This document shows, one piece after another, positions 62,672 to 64,000 of a stretch of 64,000 nt of DNA. This stretch comes from Nautilus pompilius (Eukaryota > Mollusca > Cephalopoda > Nautilida > Nautilidae), in the NCBI GenBank assembly GCA_018389105.1, contig JACATO010000625.1:583492-647491 (forward strand), written 5' to 3'. The notes under the pieces were generated by a model. It ran no database searches. It worked only from the letters and a program-made list of their open reading frames with translations, and was not told where the DNA came from. A program made the translations under genes and the position numbers. Every line of letters starts with the position of its first letter. Positions within the stretch are counted from its first letter, which is position 1.

Positions 62672-63598
62672 AGGTAAAAAAAAAGTCTTGAGCAAATTTT
62701 TTTTTTGTTTTGTTTTAAATTAAAAAAAAAAAGAGACGCATCACGAGTAACGACGACGTGTGGTTATCGTGGAGAGAGGGGGATCTGTCTGCGGTCGTCA
62801 ATGGCAACTGTTACAGAGATACGGCAGGCAGGCTTCGGTGTCGAGGGTATCGCACTGGAAGCCGTGACGACGTAGTTTCGACAGAGATGCTCATGGATGA
62901 GGGAGGGAATAGCGAGTTAGGTGATATTTGAAAAATAAACAAAAAACAACCTCTTCTCTTCCCCCTCCCCCACCCCCTCCCTCATGTTTAGTTCTCTTCC
63001 CTTCTGTACCTATTATTATTACCCTGGGCCAAGCACAAGCAGGGCCACTAATACATTTTTAAAATAGATAAGTAGAGAGGGAGAGGAGAGCGAGCACCTG
63101 TCCTCCTCCCTCCCATCTCGTTAGCAGCGACACTTTTTTGGAGAAGTCTAAATTTTACTACTAAATTAATTTCAGAAACGGTGAATCTCTCCCTCCCCCC
63201 CTCTCTCTCTCCCTCTCCCTCCCTTTTTCTCCCCTCCCTCTCTCTCTCTCTCTCTCTTTTTTCAAATTAGACTTCGTTTGTAAACAGTGGTGTAAAGGGA
63301 GGGGGGGCCTGATTTGGTTCCACTTCCGCTGTGTCTCCTGTCTAACCCTGACCCACGCCAGGCTGAGTCACCTACCTATTCGCTCCCCAGTATAAACAAT
63401 AGAGACTTATTTCAAAGGCGGGAGCAGCGGCATTCCAAACCACACGGTAGGTGCATGTACAGTTGGCCGGTACTACAGCGAGTCGGGGTGCGCGCGCGCG
63501 TGTGTGTGTGTGTGTGATACTGACTGGATATATATAATAATACACCAGCATCAACAACAACTAAGGGCTCTCGCGGTGTGGGGGGGGAGGAGGAGGAG

Positions 63599-63623
63599 GC
63601 TGCTGCTGCTGCTGCTGCTGCTG
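63599..63623. repeat. (GCT)n microsatellite
   Basis: About eight units. Confidence 0.9.
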
Positions 63624-63856
63624 GGCAGTTCGTGACACGATAAATTAGGAATAAGTATAGTTGTTTTTGAGAGGCAGTAGAAGTCTGCGCGCCGCCCCAG
63701 CTGCCTGCATCACCAGGAAAGTGCCCTGAACTAATCGTAATCAAGCCCCGTTAGCGGAACGAGCGGCTGAATCTCTCCATCTTCTCTCCCCCCCCCATTT
63801 TTTTTTTTTTTTTGAAATGAAGAAATAATTTACTCTAATGAAAAATGAGGACTGTT

Positions 63857-63882
63857 TCATCCTCATCCTCATCCTCATCCTC
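63857..63882. repeat. (CATCCT)n short tandem repeat
   Basis: About four units. Confidence 0.85.
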
Positions 63883-64000
63883 GTCGTTGTAACAGCTTGT
63901 CACATTTCATCCGGTTTGAGAGCCTATTGCGCAAACAGGAGAGGCTGAGTTAATAATAATCGTTAATATTCTTTGAGGCTCCTAAGTCGAGATGTTTTGT

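Larger units (their letters stand above)
62680..64000. other. Right-edge intron or flank
   Basis: Low-complexity tracts: (CT)n at about 63188-63260, (GT)n at about 63497-63516, (GCT)n at 63599-63623, (CCTCAT)n at 63857-63882, and several poly-T/poly-A runs. No exon identified. Confidence 0.5.

Noticed and set aside
1..64000. CRISPR array, rRNA, operon-type clusters
   Set aside because: No regularly spaced repeats with unique spacers and no rRNA signature; the window is eukaryotic with spliced genes.

Overview
This is animal nuclear DNA: AT-rich, with long introns, short coding exons bounded by GT/AG sites, a tRNA-derived SINE family, decayed DNA transposons, many microsatellites, and GC/CpG-rich islands only at gene starts. 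The proteins are close to human orthologues in domain layout. The genome style (lineage SINEs, pogo/mariner/hAT relics, short CpG-rich promoters) suggests a lophotrochozoan, probably a mollusc. The taxon is an inference.

Layout. 1-3040 (+): the 3' part of an ankyrin-repeat protein ending in an ASB-type SOCS box; its first exon or exons lie left of the window. 3040-6300: spacer with old repeats. 6498-14735 (-): complete six-coding-exon cardiolipin synthase (CRLS1) with a CpG-rich first exon. 14800-20460: spacer without a recognisable gene. 20465-45195 (-): complete cap-1 mRNA 2'-O-methyltransferase (CMTR1) in 22 coding exons, 818 residues after splicing, with a CpG/ETS-site promoter at about 45.1-45.3 kb. 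Its introns carry several SINE copies and a pogo-like transposon. 45.3-57.2 kb: a gene desert of decayed mobile elements (hAT-like, a 615-bp pogo/Tigger-type element, a mariner-like element with terminal repeats, a non-LTR endonuclease relic). 57.3-57.9 kb (-): a possible two-exon small transcript. 57.9-60.7 kb: repeat-rich DNA. 60.7 kb to the right edge (+): the 5' end of an unrecognised, probably stimulus-inducible gene with a CCAAT box, a CArG/TATA element, a CRE-like site, a 972-bp 5'UTR intron and a first coding exon holding a DSG-type phosphodegron.

CRLS1 (mitochondrial inner membrane lipid synthesis) and CMTR1 (nuclear mRNA capping) are housekeeping genes transcribed in the same direction, about 5.7 kb apart. 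They are not functionally linked. The point of most interest is the right-edge gene, with an immediate-early-type promoter and a low-complexity, serine/acidic N-terminus that I could not assign to a family. A second is the GC-AG intron of CMTR1, which holds a transposon 55 bp from its non-canonical donor. No prokaryote-style system, CRISPR array, rRNA or functional tRNA gene was seen.
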